Shown: positions 23,696 through 32,211 of the stretch, piece after piece
Layout of the letters: each line of letters opens with the position of its first letter
How positions within the stretch are numbered: position 1 is the stretch's first letter
Made by a program: the position numbers and the translations under genes
Assembly (NCBI GenBank): GCA_023910605.1
Contig: JAAVVV010000001.1
Coordinates: forward strand, 2,160,698 to 2,224,697
Source: Bosea sp. (in: a-proteobacteria)
GTDB taxonomy: Bacteria > Pseudomonadota > Alphaproteobacteria > Rhizobiales > Beijerinckiaceae
DNA: 64,000 bases
Direction: 5' to 3'
The notes under the pieces: model-generated
The model's database searches: none
What the model was told of the DNA's origin: nothing
What the model saw: only the letters and a program-made list of their open reading frames with translations

Positions 23696-24414
23696 ATCCG
23701 CCGGGGCGGGCTTCACCCCTCGTCGCGTTGGCTGCCGGCATCTTGCAAGCCGCGATGGTCATGATGGTCACGCTCGGTGCGGGGCCTGGCCTGCCGGTTT
23801 CGGGCGCGCTCGCGCAGGATCGTGTGGTCCGGGGCGGGCCTGCCGGCGAGTTTGATTTCTACGTGCTGGCGCTGTCCTGGTCCCCTGGGTTCTGCGCGCT
23901 GGAAGGCGACCAGAAGAACCGCGATCAGTGCCGCTCCGGTTCGGGCCTCGGCTTCGTCGTTCACGGGCTATGGCCACAGAATGAGCGCGGCTATCCGGTG
24001 GAGTGCGGCCCGGCCGGCCGCACGCCTTCGCGTCAGGCGATGGATGTCGCGCGCAATGTCTTTCCCGAGGAGGGGCTTGCCCGGCATCAATGGCGCAAGC
24101 ACGGCGTCTGCTCCGGCTCAAGCCCGACCGACTACTTCAATGACGTCAGGCGCGCGCGCGAGGCGGTGGTGATCCCGCCGCCCTTCGCAAAGGTGGAAGC
24201 CGTGCAGAACTGGAATCCGCTCGATCTGGAGCGCGCCTTCGCGGCCGCCAATCCCGGCCTCAGGCCCGACATGATGGCCGTGTCCTGCCGCCGCGGCGAA
24301 CTGCAGGAGGTCCGCATATGCCTGACGCGGGATCTGCGTTCCTTCCGCACCTGCGGCGAGGTCGATAGCGGCGGCTGCCGCATCCAGGCCATGAGCGTGC
24401 AGCCTGTCCGCTGA
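23689..24414 (+). CDS. Ribonuclease T2 family protein, exported
   Basis: Secreted or periplasmic endoribonuclease of the T2 family, 241 residues. A hydrophobic N-terminus of about 40 residues ends in SGALA|QD. Both catalytic blocks are complete: CAS I (FVVHGLWPQ) and CAS II (HQWRKHGVCS), giving the two active His residues, Glu replaced by Gln at the position before Trp, and Lys. Several Cys pairs for disulfides are present. Bacterial members (such as E. coli RNase I) scavenge RNA in the periplasm. It overlaps the preceding small exported gene by 7 bases. Confidence 0.9.
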   Translation: MVNPPGRASPLVALAAGILQAAMVMMVTLGAGPGLPVSGALAQDRVVRGGPAGEFDFYVLALSWSPGFCALEGDQKNRDQCRSGSGLGFVVHGLWPQNERGYPVECGPAGRTPSRQAMDVARNVFPEEGLARHQWRKHGVCSGSSPTDYFNDVRRAREAVVIPPPFAKVEAVQNWNPLDLERAFAAANPGLRPDMMAVSCRRGELQEVRICLTRDLRSFRTCGEVDSGGCRIQAMSVQPVR

Positions 24415-24447
24415 CCGCAAGGCGTCGAGCCGCAAGGAGGGCCGTTC

Positions 24448-25290
24448 TTGAACTATCGCCACGCCTTCCATGCTGGCAATTTCGCGGATGTGCTCAAGCA
24501 TGTCGTGCTGGCGCGGGTGATCGCCTATCTGCACATCAAACCTGCGCCCATCCGCGTCATGGAGACCCATGCCGGCGCGGGACTTTATGATCTGTCTGGT
24601 GCCGCGGCGGCGCGGACCGGCGAGTGGCGCGAGGGCGTCGGACGGATGGAGACGCCCTTTTCCGCCGAAGTCGAGACGATCCTCGCCCCCTGGCGCGCCG
24701 CGCTGGCATCCCTTCGCGCTGGTCACGGCGCGGCGAGCTATCCCGGATCGCCCCTGTTCTGCCAGGAATTGCTGCGCTCCGACGACCGCTACATCGGCGC
24801 CGAACTCCATGGCGAGACGAGCTGGCAGTTGCGCAATGCCCTCGGCAAGGACCGGCGCTTCAAGGTTCTGCTGATGGATGGCTGGCACGCGCTGCGCGCC
24901 AATGTCCCGCCAGTGGAGCGGCGTGGCATCGTGCTCATCGATCCGGCCTTCGAGGCCGCCGATGAGTGGGAGCGGATGCAAGGCGAACTGCTCGCCGCGC
25001 ACCGCAAATGGCCCACAGGCTGCTATCTCGTCTGGTATCCCTTGAAGAACCCGCGCCAGGCGGACGATCTGGCACGCGCGGTTCTGGAAGCAGGCGTCCA
25101 TAGCGCGATCCGCATGGACATCCTGGTCGATGACCTCGCCGGCGCCGACCGCCTCGCCGGCTGCGGCCTCATCGCGATCAACCCACCCTGGACCCTGATG
25201 GGGGAGGCAGAGCGCCTCCTGCCGGCTCTGGCCGGGCGTCTTGCCCGATCGGCGCGGGCGGGTTACCGCTGCGAGCGCCTCGCCGGCTGA
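24448..25290 (+). CDS. rlmJ: 23S rRNA (adenine-2030-N6)-methyltransferase
   Basis: RlmJ-type methyltransferase acting on A2030 of 23S rRNA, 280 residues. The N-terminal signature NYRHAFHAGNFADVLKH is diagnostic. The catalytic motif, DPPY in most members, reads DPAF here (VLIDPAFE), keeping the essential Asp; INPPW follows near the end. Translation starts at TTG, with AAGGAGGG well placed upstream; no ATG fits the conserved N-terminus. Confidence 0.92.
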   Translation: MNYRHAFHAGNFADVLKHVVLARVIAYLHIKPAPIRVMETHAGAGLYDLSGAAAARTGEWREGVGRMETPFSAEVETILAPWRAALASLRAGHGAASYPGSPLFCQELLRSDDRYIGAELHGETSWQLRNALGKDRRFKVLLMDGWHALRANVPPVERRGIVLIDPAFEAADEWERMQGELLAAHRKWPTGCYLVWYPLKNPRQADDLARAVLEAGVHSAIRMDILVDDLAGADRLAGCGLIAINPPWTLMGEAERLLPALAGRLARSARAGYRCERLAG

Positions 25291-25338
25291 CGGCCGCAAG
25301 CCGGGGCGCTCCCCGCAACCCCTCGCCAGGGATACTCC

Positions 25339-25944
25339 ATGCTCACGCTTCGCTCCGCACCAGCCTCACCCTATGGCCGGAAGGTCAAGATCTGCGCCGC
25401 TCTGCTCGGGCTGTCCGACCAGATGAGAATCGTCGAGGCAGACACCACCAATCCGGAGGATACGCTGCGCAAGGAGAACCCGCTCGGCAAGATCCCGGTG
25501 CTGATCCTTGAGGACGGCGCCACGGTCTACGACTCGCGCGTGATCGTCGATTATCTCGACCATATGGCGGGCGGCGGGAAGATGGTCCCGCGCGGGGCAA
25601 GGCGCTTTGACGTGCTGCGCCTCCAGGCCCTGACGGATGGGCTCTGCGACGCAGCCCTCATGCAGGTCTATGAGAGCCGCTGGCGCAGCGAGGACAAGCG
25701 CGATGCGAAGTGGCTGGAGCATCAGGCCGGCAAGATCGAGCGGGCGCTCGCCGCGCTGGAAGCAGCGCCACCGAAGCTGACCAGGCAACTCCATGTCGGC
25801 CATGTCATGACTGCCTGCGCGCTCGGCTATCTCGACCTGCGCTTCGCCGGCGCCTGGCGCAAGAAACACCCGAAGCTTCGCAAGTGGCTGGCCAAATTCG
25901 AGGAACGCGTGCCGGCCTTCGAGGCGACCCGTGTCAAGGGCTGA
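25339..25944 (+). CDS. Glutathione S-transferase family protein
   Basis: 201-residue cytosolic GST-like protein. The N-terminal thioredoxin fold carries SPYGRKV (active-site Ser/Tyr region), the cis-Pro motif KIPVL (ENPLGKIPVL) and YDSRVIVDYL, where the Asp-Ser binds glutathione. The C-terminal half is all-helical. Such single-gene GSTs are common in this order and the substrate is unknown. No operon partner: the gene ends before a terminator hairpin serving the opposite strand. Confidence 0.88.
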   Translation: MLTLRSAPASPYGRKVKICAALLGLSDQMRIVEADTTNPEDTLRKENPLGKIPVLILEDGATVYDSRVIVDYLDHMAGGGKMVPRGARRFDVLRLQALTDGLCDAALMQVYESRWRSEDKRDAKWLEHQAGKIERALAALEAAPPKLTRQLHVGHVMTACALGYLDLRFAGAWRKKHPKLRKWLAKFEERVPAFEATRVKG

Positions 25945-25966
25945 GGGACCGCGCCACAAACAAAAA

Positions 25967-25992
25967 ACGGCGGCGCTCAAGGGCGCCGCCGT
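25967..25992 (-). terminator. Rho-independent terminator for the Omp gene
   Basis: A perfect 10-bp stem (ACGGCGGCGC / GCGCCGCCGT) with a 6-base loop. On the minus strand it is followed by TTTTTTG, so it ends transcription of the outer-membrane protein gene. It may also slow the convergent GST transcript. Confidence 0.85.
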
Positions 25993-26015
25993 TGCCGTCA
26001 GATCGCCGGAAGCGA

Positions 26016-26804
26016 TCAGAACTTGTAGTTCACGCCGCCGCGGACGATCGACCCGTTGTTCTGGAACCGGGCCTGATAGGCCACGCCCGGGAACGCGGCT
26101 GCCGTCGCAGCATTGACCGGGCCGGCGGTGACGCTCTGGCGGCCGAGATCGTAATAGAGATACTCGACTTTCGCTGTCCAGTTGTTGGTCAAGGCATATT
26201 CGACGCCGCCACCGATCGTGTAGCCGAAGCGGGTGTTGTCGGAGGAGCCGGCCCACAGGCCTGCGGGCAGGGGCGCCACGGTCGTGACGACAGCCGTGTT
26301 CTGGGGGTTGCCGTAGGCCAGACCACCCGTGACATAGATCATCAGGCGATCCATGGGCACATAGCCGAGGCGGGCGCGGACAGTGCCGAGATATTCAAGG
26401 CCGCTGCCGGCGCCGGTGGCGACCGGGCCGTTCGTGAAGACGGTGGCGCGCTTCCCGTCGACATACTGAAGGTCGGCTTCGACACCGGCCACGACTGCGC
26501 CGAACTGGTAGTTGTAGCCGATCTGACCGCCGCCGATGAAACCGTCCTTGCCGGTTGCCAGCGAGCCCGGAACCAGCGGGCCAAGCGCGACGAAAGCCGG
26601 CGTGCCGGTGGTCGTCGCCTTGTTGTCATGGAAGTGGTAGCCCGCGTTCACACCGGCATAAAAGCCGGTCCAGGAGAACATCGTGCTGTACATGACAGGC
26701 GCCGGGACGGGTCCGGTGCGGGCAGGCAGATCGGCCGCGCCCGCAACGCCAGCGCCCATCAGGCCAATGAGGGCGGCGGCGCCGCCGAGCAGGTAGTTTT
26801 TCAT
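26016..26804 (-). CDS. Outer-membrane beta-barrel protein (Omp25/Omp31-like)
   Basis: 262-residue outer-membrane protein. A signal peptide (LLGGAAALIGLMGAGVAGA|AD) is followed by alternating strands typical of the OmpA-like eight-stranded barrel: WTGFYAGVNAGYHF, FGAVVAGVEADLQYV, RARLGYVPMDRLMIYVTGGLAYG, WTAKVEYLYYDLG. The protein ends RGGVNYKF, with the terminal Phe read by the BAM complex. Start set by GGAG upstream. It has its own strong terminator, and an AT-rich upstream region fits a highly expressed monocistronic gene. Confidence 0.92.
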   Translation of the reverse strand: MKNYLLGGAAALIGLMGAGVAGAADLPARTGPVPAPVMYSTMFSWTGFYAGVNAGYHFHDNKATTTGTPAFVALGPLVPGSLATGKDGFIGGGQIGYNYQFGAVVAGVEADLQYVDGKRATVFTNGPVATGAGSGLEYLGTVRARLGYVPMDRLMIYVTGGLAYGNPQNTAVVTTVAPLPAGLWAGSSDNTRFGYTIGGGVEYALTNNWTAKVEYLYYDLGRQSVTAGPVNAATAAAFPGVAYQARFQNNGSIVRGGVNYKF

Positions 26805-26998
26805 GTGACACTCCGTTGGGTGTGAGGGAAGAGCCGGTCTCACGCGCCAGCTGATTTCATCCCGACTGTATATAAGGGATGATGGCCATTGGCGCTGTGA
26901 TATCGAGGTAACATAATGAACAGGGAATATGACGTAAATTCGTTGAAATAAGGCATAAATATGAAGTTCAATTAATAGTCATTCATATTTTAGTTATT

Positions 26999-27583
26999 TC
27001 AGAATTTATAACTGAGTCCGCCACGAAATGAATTGTTGATTGGACGAACATTTTCTGGTCCGCCGATTTTTCCAAAGGAAGATTTCGAATAATTATACCT
27101 CATGAATTCTCCCCTGACGGCTACATTTTCTGTCAGCATCAGTTCCGCCCCCGCGCCGAGCACTGTTCCACCCCTCGTGCGGGAAACCGATCCGGCGGCG
27201 TTCTTGTAGCTCTGGTTGGTCACTGCAATGCCGCCAGTCCCGAAGACCATGACGCGATCGAAGGCATAGCCCACCCGTCCGCGCATCGAGCCGTTGGTTC
27301 CCTGGCGGAATTTGCCTGCGAGGCCGGTGTGCCCGTTTGTGGTGATTCCCGCATCCGCCTCGACCCCGAGCACGACCTTGTCGAACTGGCCGTTTACGCC
27401 CAGATGCGCGCCGGCCAGGAAGCCGTTGGTGTTGGTCGAGCCTGCCGCGCCAACCGAGCCACCGAGATGGCCACCGAGATACACGCCCTGCCAGTTGGTC
27501 TGGCGCGAGGATGTCTCAGCCCATGCCGGCGCGGCAAACGCGCCCGCTGCGACGGCGAGGGCGATCATGATACGCACGGACAT
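26999..27583 (-). CDS. Outer-membrane beta-barrel protein, smaller Omp25-like
   Basis: 194 residues: a signal peptide (IALAVAAGAFAAPAWA|ET), then an eight-strand barrel pattern (WQGVYLGGHLGGSVG, KVVLGVEADAGI, MRGRVGYAFDRVMVFGTGG, VAVRGEFMRYNYS) and the end FRGGLSYKF. A paralogue of the gene at 26016-26804, same strand, but separated by about 190 AT-rich bases, so probably transcribed separately. The 3' end of the gene itself (27000-27110) is unusually AT-rich compared with neighbours. Confidence 0.9.
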   Translation of the reverse strand: MSVRIMIALAVAAGAFAAPAWAETSSRQTNWQGVYLGGHLGGSVGAAGSTNTNGFLAGAHLGVNGQFDKVVLGVEADAGITTNGHTGLAGKFRQGTNGSMRGRVGYAFDRVMVFGTGGIAVTNQSYKNAAGSVSRTRGGTVLGAGAELMLTENVAVRGEFMRYNYSKSSFGKIGGPENVRPINNSFRGGLSYKF

Positions 27584-27799
27584 GCTGCACTCCACCATGG
27601 TTATCGAAGTGCAGTATAAGCCTGTTCAATCAAGTGGGAAGGTTATAGAAAATATTAACGATGATTATGATGTCCAATCCATTAACGTTTCCTGCGTTCG
27701 TCGCGCCTCGACAGGCGCTCCACTCAGGATGATGACGGGCAGGGCGATCGAGGCCCTGCGGACAGGAACTGCGGGCGCTCCGGCGCGGCGCCGTGCCTG

Positions 27800-28657
27800 T
27801 CAGCTTGCGAACACAACTGTCTTTTTGCGGTTGAGGATGATGCGGCTCTCGAGGTGGTAGCTGACGGCGCGCGCCAGAACCCGCCGCTCGATGTCGCGGC
27901 CGCGCCGCACGAGATCTTCAGGATCGTCCCGGTGGCTGATGCGCTCCACATCTTGCTCGATGATCGGCCCCTCATCGAGGTCGGATGTCACGTAATGCGC
28001 CGTGGCTCCGATCAGCTTCACGCCGCGTTCATGCGCCTGGTGGTACGGCTTGGCGCCCTTGAATCCCGGCAGGAAGGAATGGTGGATGTTGATGCATTTT
28101 CCTGAGAGCTTTGCGGCCAGCCCATCGGACAGGACCTGCATGTAGCGGGCGAGCACGACGAGTTCTGTCCCTGTCTCCTTCACCAATTGCCAGAGTTGCT
28201 GCTCCTGCTCGAGCTTCGTGGCTTTGGTCACGGGGCAATGAAAGAACGGCGCACCGCCGAAATCGAGGTGAGCGTAGGTCTCGCGCGGATGATTCGAGAC
28301 GATTCCCGTTACGTCCATGGCGAGTTCGCCGATTCGCCAGCGATATAGCAGATCCGCAAGGCAATGATCGAACTTCGACACCCAGAGCATGACCTTGCGG
28401 CGGGTCGAGCGGGGCGTGATCGACCACGTCATCGCGAACGATTCAGCCAGAGTGTGGAATTCCGCCGCAGGATCGTCCGAGGCGCTTTCATGCGCCTGAT
28501 CGAAGACCACGCGCATGAAGAACTCTCCCGTAAGCCCATCATCGAACTGCTGCGCGTCGAGGATGTTGTAGCCCCTCTCGAAGAGATGGGTCGACACGCG
28601 CGCCACGATGCCGGGTTGATCAGGGCAGGCGAGAAGCAGCACATAAGACTCAGGCAA
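27800..28657 (-). CDS. purU: Formyltetrahydrofolate deformylase
   Basis: PurU hydrolyses 10-formyl-THF to THF and formate, balancing one-carbon pools. An N-terminal ACT domain ([21 protein letters not shown]) is followed by the formyltransferase domain with [19 protein letters not shown] and the catalytic Asp of [18 protein letters not shown] start at 28657 gives [15 protein letters not shown], the usual N-terminus, and 285 residues, the family length; upstream codons add an unrelated extension. A GC hairpin at 27739-27759 beyond the stop could help end the transcript, though it lacks a U-run. Confidence 0.9.
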   Translation of the reverse strand: MPESYVLLLACPDQPGIVARVSTHLFERGYNILDAQQFDDGLTGEFFMRVVFDQAHESASDDPAAEFHTLAESFAMTWSITPRSTRRKVMLWVSKFDHCLADLLYRWRIGELAMDVTGIVSNHPRETYAHLDFGGAPFFHCPVTKATKLEQEQQLWQLVKETGTELVVLARYMQVLSDGLAAKLSGKCINIHHSFLPGFKGAKPYHQAHERGVKLIGATAHYVTSDLDEGPIIEQDVERISHRDDPEDLVRRGRDIERRVLARAVSYHLESRIILNRKKTVVFAS

Positions 28658-28907
28658 AGCGATGTTCCATGTTGACGGGCGTTCTCTTTCATCAAAGCGG
28701 CAGAAGCGGAGCCTTGGCAAGTCGACTATACGGCATGAGTTTAGCCTGGGAAGCCACCGCGAAATCACCGGGAAAGTGCGGTATGAAGCCAGAAATAGTA
28801 TAAACTTCAGGTTTCAAATAGAAAAACAAAAGTCTATCAATCGATTTAATTATAAATCAAGACGATCGTCCGATGACCGCATCACATAGATTCTGGTGGG
28901 GCTTTCG

Positions 28908-29930
28908 ATGCTGATTTCGCTATCCCGCTTCCCGTCGGGCATGACGTCAGAGAATCTTCATGCTCTGCTCAATATCGTAACCGATCTGTTCCTTCTAGAT
29001 GAAGACCCATCGGAAGGGGGCAGGGCATTTTACGGCGAGATTGCGATCCAGGCCCTGACTGCGCTCGATGCGGAGAGCCGCAAGGAGTATGCCGAGCAGG
29101 TTGCGGCGGCCCCCACGCTGCCCCATGCCGTCGCCATGAAGCTCGCCCACGACCAGGAAGCCGATGTAGCCGGGATTGTGCTCAAGCTTTCGCCGGTTCT
29201 GACCGACATCGACCTTGCCGCCATCGCCGTCAGCCAGAGCCATGGCCACCTCGCCGCCATAGCCGAGCGCGGCCGACTGTCCTGCAGCGTGACCGACATT
29301 CTTGTCGGGTGCGGCGACCAGACCGTTCTGCGCATCGTCAGCGGCAACGAGGGCGCGACCTTCTCCGACGCAAGCTTTGACCGGCTGCTCGAGCGTGGCA
29401 AGGATGACCAGGCTGTCGGAGAGGCGCTGTCAATGCGATCCGACCTTGTTCCGGCGCGCGCCGCGCGCGTTCTGCAGATTGTCGAGCGGTTCGGCGACGG
29501 GCAGCGGCCCGATGCGCCATCCGAACATGTCGCCAACCTCGCAGGGCAGGTTCGACAGCAGCCCCCTGAGGTCAAGATCATGATCGCAGACATCATGGCC
29601 AGGACGCGCGAGGTCGACGATGTCGTGGTTATGCTGGCGGAGGATGATCGGGCCTGTCATCTGGCGCAGGTCATCGGCACGGTTTCCTCGCTGAACGTGG
29701 ACCACGTGCTGCGGGTGATGATGCATCGCGATCCCGCCGGCATCGCGATGGTGTGCCGGTCGCTCAACATGCGCCAGTTCGCCTTCCGCTCGATCCTGGC
29801 CCTGCGCCATCGTCGCCTTGCGCCCGTGGAGCAGGACATCGAGGAGATCATGCTCGATTATGCGCAGCTTGACACGCCCACGGCTGAACGCGCCCTGCGC
29901 TTCCTGAAGCTCAAGACCTCCGTCGTCTGA
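28908..29930 (+). CDS. DUF2336 protein
   Basis: 340-residue protein of the DUF2336 family, found widely in alphaproteobacteria and mostly uncharacterised. It is all-helical with HEAT-like repeating pairs (LPHAVAMKLAHDQEADVAGIV, then HLAAIAERGRLSCSVTDILV, then a row of similar units). No enzyme motif or signal peptide was seen. The start is the ATG after GGTGGGG; a GTG four codons upstream is possible. It ends exactly where the convergent M20 gene ends, with no gap. Confidence 0.8.
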   Translation: MLISLSRFPSGMTSENLHALLNIVTDLFLLDEDPSEGGRAFYGEIAIQALTALDAESRKEYAEQVAAAPTLPHAVAMKLAHDQEADVAGIVLKLSPVLTDIDLAAIAVSQSHGHLAAIAERGRLSCSVTDILVGCGDQTVLRIVSGNEGATFSDASFDRLLERGKDDQAVGEALSMRSDLVPARAARVLQIVERFGDGQRPDAPSEHVANLAGQVRQQPPEVKIMIADIMARTREVDDVVVMLAEDDRACHLAQVIGTVSSLNVDHVLRVMMHRDPAGIAMVCRSLNMRQFAFRSILALRHRRLAPVEQDIEEIMLDYAQLDTPTAERALRFLKLKTSVV

Positions 29931-31349
29931 TCACCCCAGCGACATGGTGAGCGGCGGCTCGACGCCCTCCGGGATCGGGCAGGCATAGGGCGTCGTGGCG
30001 GTTCGAGCGGCAAGGTCCGCCTTGGCTGCGGCCACCAGCCCAGGATCGGTGAGGGCCCTTGCGCCGAGCGTGGCCATGGCTTTTGCGACCTGCGCCATCG
30101 CCTTGTGCGCGGCGGGAGACTTGCCCTGCGCCACCACCTGCCAGGTGTGGAACGCCGTGCCGATCGCAACGGTCGGGGCATGGGCCTGTACCGTCGGGAC
30201 GACCCAGCTCACATCGCCGATGTCGGTTGACCCGATCATCGGCTTGCGCGGCGTGATCGGCGGCACGGTGAAGTTGGCCAGCGGCGCGCGATTATCCTTC
30301 ATCCCGATCGCTGTCCACGCTGCGGCGATGTCCTGCGGCGACAGCGTGGCGCGGATCGCTTCGGCGAAGCGCTTGTCCTCGTCGTCGAAATGCGGCGGGC
30401 CGAGTTCTTCCATGATGCCCTGGAGCGCGGCTTCCAGAGGCTCGTTGCCGACCATGTTCGAGACCGCGCTGATGATGCGCATCTCGACCTTGGTTTCTGT
30501 CATGAGCGCAGCGCCTTGCGCGATCTTGTGGACGCGCCCCACAAGCTCGAGCATGCCAGGCAGGTCGATGGCCCGGATCGAGTAACGCACGCGGGCATGG
30601 GCCTGCACGACATTGGGGGCGATGCCGCCCGTGTCGAGCAGTGCGTAGTGCACGCGCGCGTCGCTGGGCATGTGCTCGCGCATGTAGTTCACGCCAACGC
30701 TCATCAGCTCAACCGCATCGAGCGCGCTGCGGCCCAGATGTGGATAGGCGGCGGCATGGGCGGCGCGGCCTGTGAAGATGAAGTCGGCGCGCGTGTTCGC
30801 CAGCGAAAGCGGCGGCGTCACCTCCCAGAAGCTGTGCGGATGCCAGGAAATGGCGATGTCAGCATCGTTGAAGGCGCCGGCGCGGACCATGAAGGCCTTG
30901 GCCGCGCCGCCTTCCTCGGCCGGGCAGCCATAATATCGCACACGGCCCGGCGTGCCGGTTGCTTCCAGCCAGTTCTTCAGCGCGGCGGCCGCCAGAAGCG
31001 CTGCCGAGCCCAGCAGGTTGTGGCCGCAGCCATGGCCATGGCCATTGGGCTCGATCGGGCGATGCTCCGCCACGCCGGCCTCTTGCGAGAGGCCCGGCAG
31101 CGCATCGTACTCGCCCATGATCGCGATGACGGGTCCACCCTCGCCAGCCTCGCCGACCACTGCCGTGGGGATGCCTGCCACACGTTCGGTGACCCGGAAG
31201 CCCTGCGCCTTCAGCTCCGCCGTATGCTCTGCGCAGGACCGCGCCTCGGTGTAGCAGACCTCGGGCATGCCCCAGACCCGGTCCGACAGCTCCACGAAGC
31301 GCGGCCTGAGTGTGTCGACTTCACGCCAGAGCGTATTGCGGTTGTCCAT
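29931..31349 (-). CDS. M20-family amidohydrolase (AbgB-like)
   Basis: 472-residue metal-dependent amidohydrolase of the M20D branch, nearest in look to p-aminobenzoyl-glutamate hydrolase subunit B and related indole-acetyl or hippurate hydrolases. Metal-binding motifs: GEYDALPGLSQEAG, NGHGHGCGHNLLG, CPAEEGGAAKA with the catalytic Glu pair, and ISWHPHS. The dimerisation 'lid' domain occupies about 190-310. Start at the ATG after an AGG-type site. No neighbour suggests a substrate. Confidence 0.85.
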   Translation of the reverse strand: MDNRNTLWREVDTLRPRFVELSDRVWGMPEVCYTEARSCAEHTAELKAQGFRVTERVAGIPTAVVGEAGEGGPVIAIMGEYDALPGLSQEAGVAEHRPIEPNGHGHGCGHNLLGSAALLAAAALKNWLEATGTPGRVRYYGCPAEEGGAAKAFMVRAGAFNDADIAISWHPHSFWEVTPPLSLANTRADFIFTGRAAHAAAYPHLGRSALDAVELMSVGVNYMREHMPSDARVHYALLDTGGIAPNVVQAHARVRYSIRAIDLPGMLELVGRVHKIAQGAALMTETKVEMRIISAVSNMVGNEPLEAALQGIMEELGPPHFDDEDKRFAEAIRATLSPQDIAAAWTAIGMKDNRAPLANFTVPPITPRKPMIGSTDIGDVSWVVPTVQAHAPTVAIGTAFHTWQVVAQGKSPAAHKAMAQVAKAMATLGARALTDPGLVAAAKADLAARTATTPYACPIPEGVEPPLTMSLG

Positions 31350-31467
31350 GGAGACCTCATGAGGACAAGATTCAGCAGGCACCCATAAGGGCTCCATACG
31401 CCTCCCTGTCCAGCACGAAGCGATACGCCCAGCGCATGGGCTTCATGCAGCAGCGCCCGAGGCGCAC

Positions 31468-32136
31468 TCAGCCACGTGCGCCAAGCCAGATCACATGGCG
31501 CGCGCCGCCGCCGCGGTGGGCATGGACCCGGACTTCCTCCACGCGGAAGCCGGCGCGCGCCATGCGCTGTCCGAAGTCACGGTCGGGTGCGGCCGACCAC
31601 ACGGCCAGTCGCCCGCCGGGCCGCAGCGCCTGCCATGCCGCAGCAAGCCCGGCAGGCCCATAAAGCGCATCGTTCGCAGCGGCCGTCAGGCCATCAGGGC
31701 CATTGTCGACATCGAGTAGGATGGCGTCCCAGGCGCCGCGCCCGGCCCTGATGATCGCAGCCACGTCGCTCTCCACCAGGTCGACGCGCCCGTCGTCGAG
31801 GCTGCCGGCGAACAGGCCGGCCAGCGGACCCCGCGCCCAGGCGCAGACCTGGGGCACGAGTTCCGCAACCGTGATGCGCGCCTGAGGTCCGAAGGCGGCG
31901 AGGGCGGCTCGCAAGGTGAAGCCGAAGCCGAGCCCACCGATCAGGACGCTCGGCTGCGGCCTGCTCGCCAGCCGGGCGGCTGCCAGCCTCGCCAGCGCTT
32001 CCTCCGAATGGCTGAGGCGGCTGTTCATCAGCTCGTTGCCGCCAAGCATGATGGAAAACTCCGCGCCCCTGCGCTTCAGGCGCATCTCGCCCCCGCCCGG
32101 TATCGCGGCGACATCAAGCGTGATCCATGGCTGCAC
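31468..32136 (-). CDS. Spermidine-synthase-like protein
   Basis: 222-residue protein with a Rossmann methyltransferase/aminopropyltransferase fold: VLIGGLGFGFTLRAAL (motif I), ITVAELVPQVCAWA, VDLVESDVAAII, WDAILLDVDNGPDGL. It looks like the short spermidine-synthase-like proteins of Rhizobiales, which lack the N-terminal beta domain of true spermidine synthases, so polyamine synthesis is unproven. It lies 75 bases downstream of ppc on the same strand and might be co-transcribed. Confidence 0.75.
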   Translation of the reverse strand: MQPWITLDVAAIPGGGEMRLKRRGAEFSIMLGGNELMNSRLSHSEEALARLAAARLASRPQPSVLIGGLGFGFTLRAALAAFGPQARITVAELVPQVCAWARGPLAGLFAGSLDDGRVDLVESDVAAIIRAGRGAWDAILLDVDNGPDGLTAAANDALYGPAGLAAAWQALRPGGRLAVWSAAPDRDFGQRMARAGFRVEEVRVHAHRGGGARHVIWLGARG

Positions 32137-32211
32137 GGCTTTGTCTCCGGGAGCGAGCTTCGCCCTGCATCAAGGCAGGCACGCGCGCCCGCATCTGGTC
32201 AAGGGCAAGGC

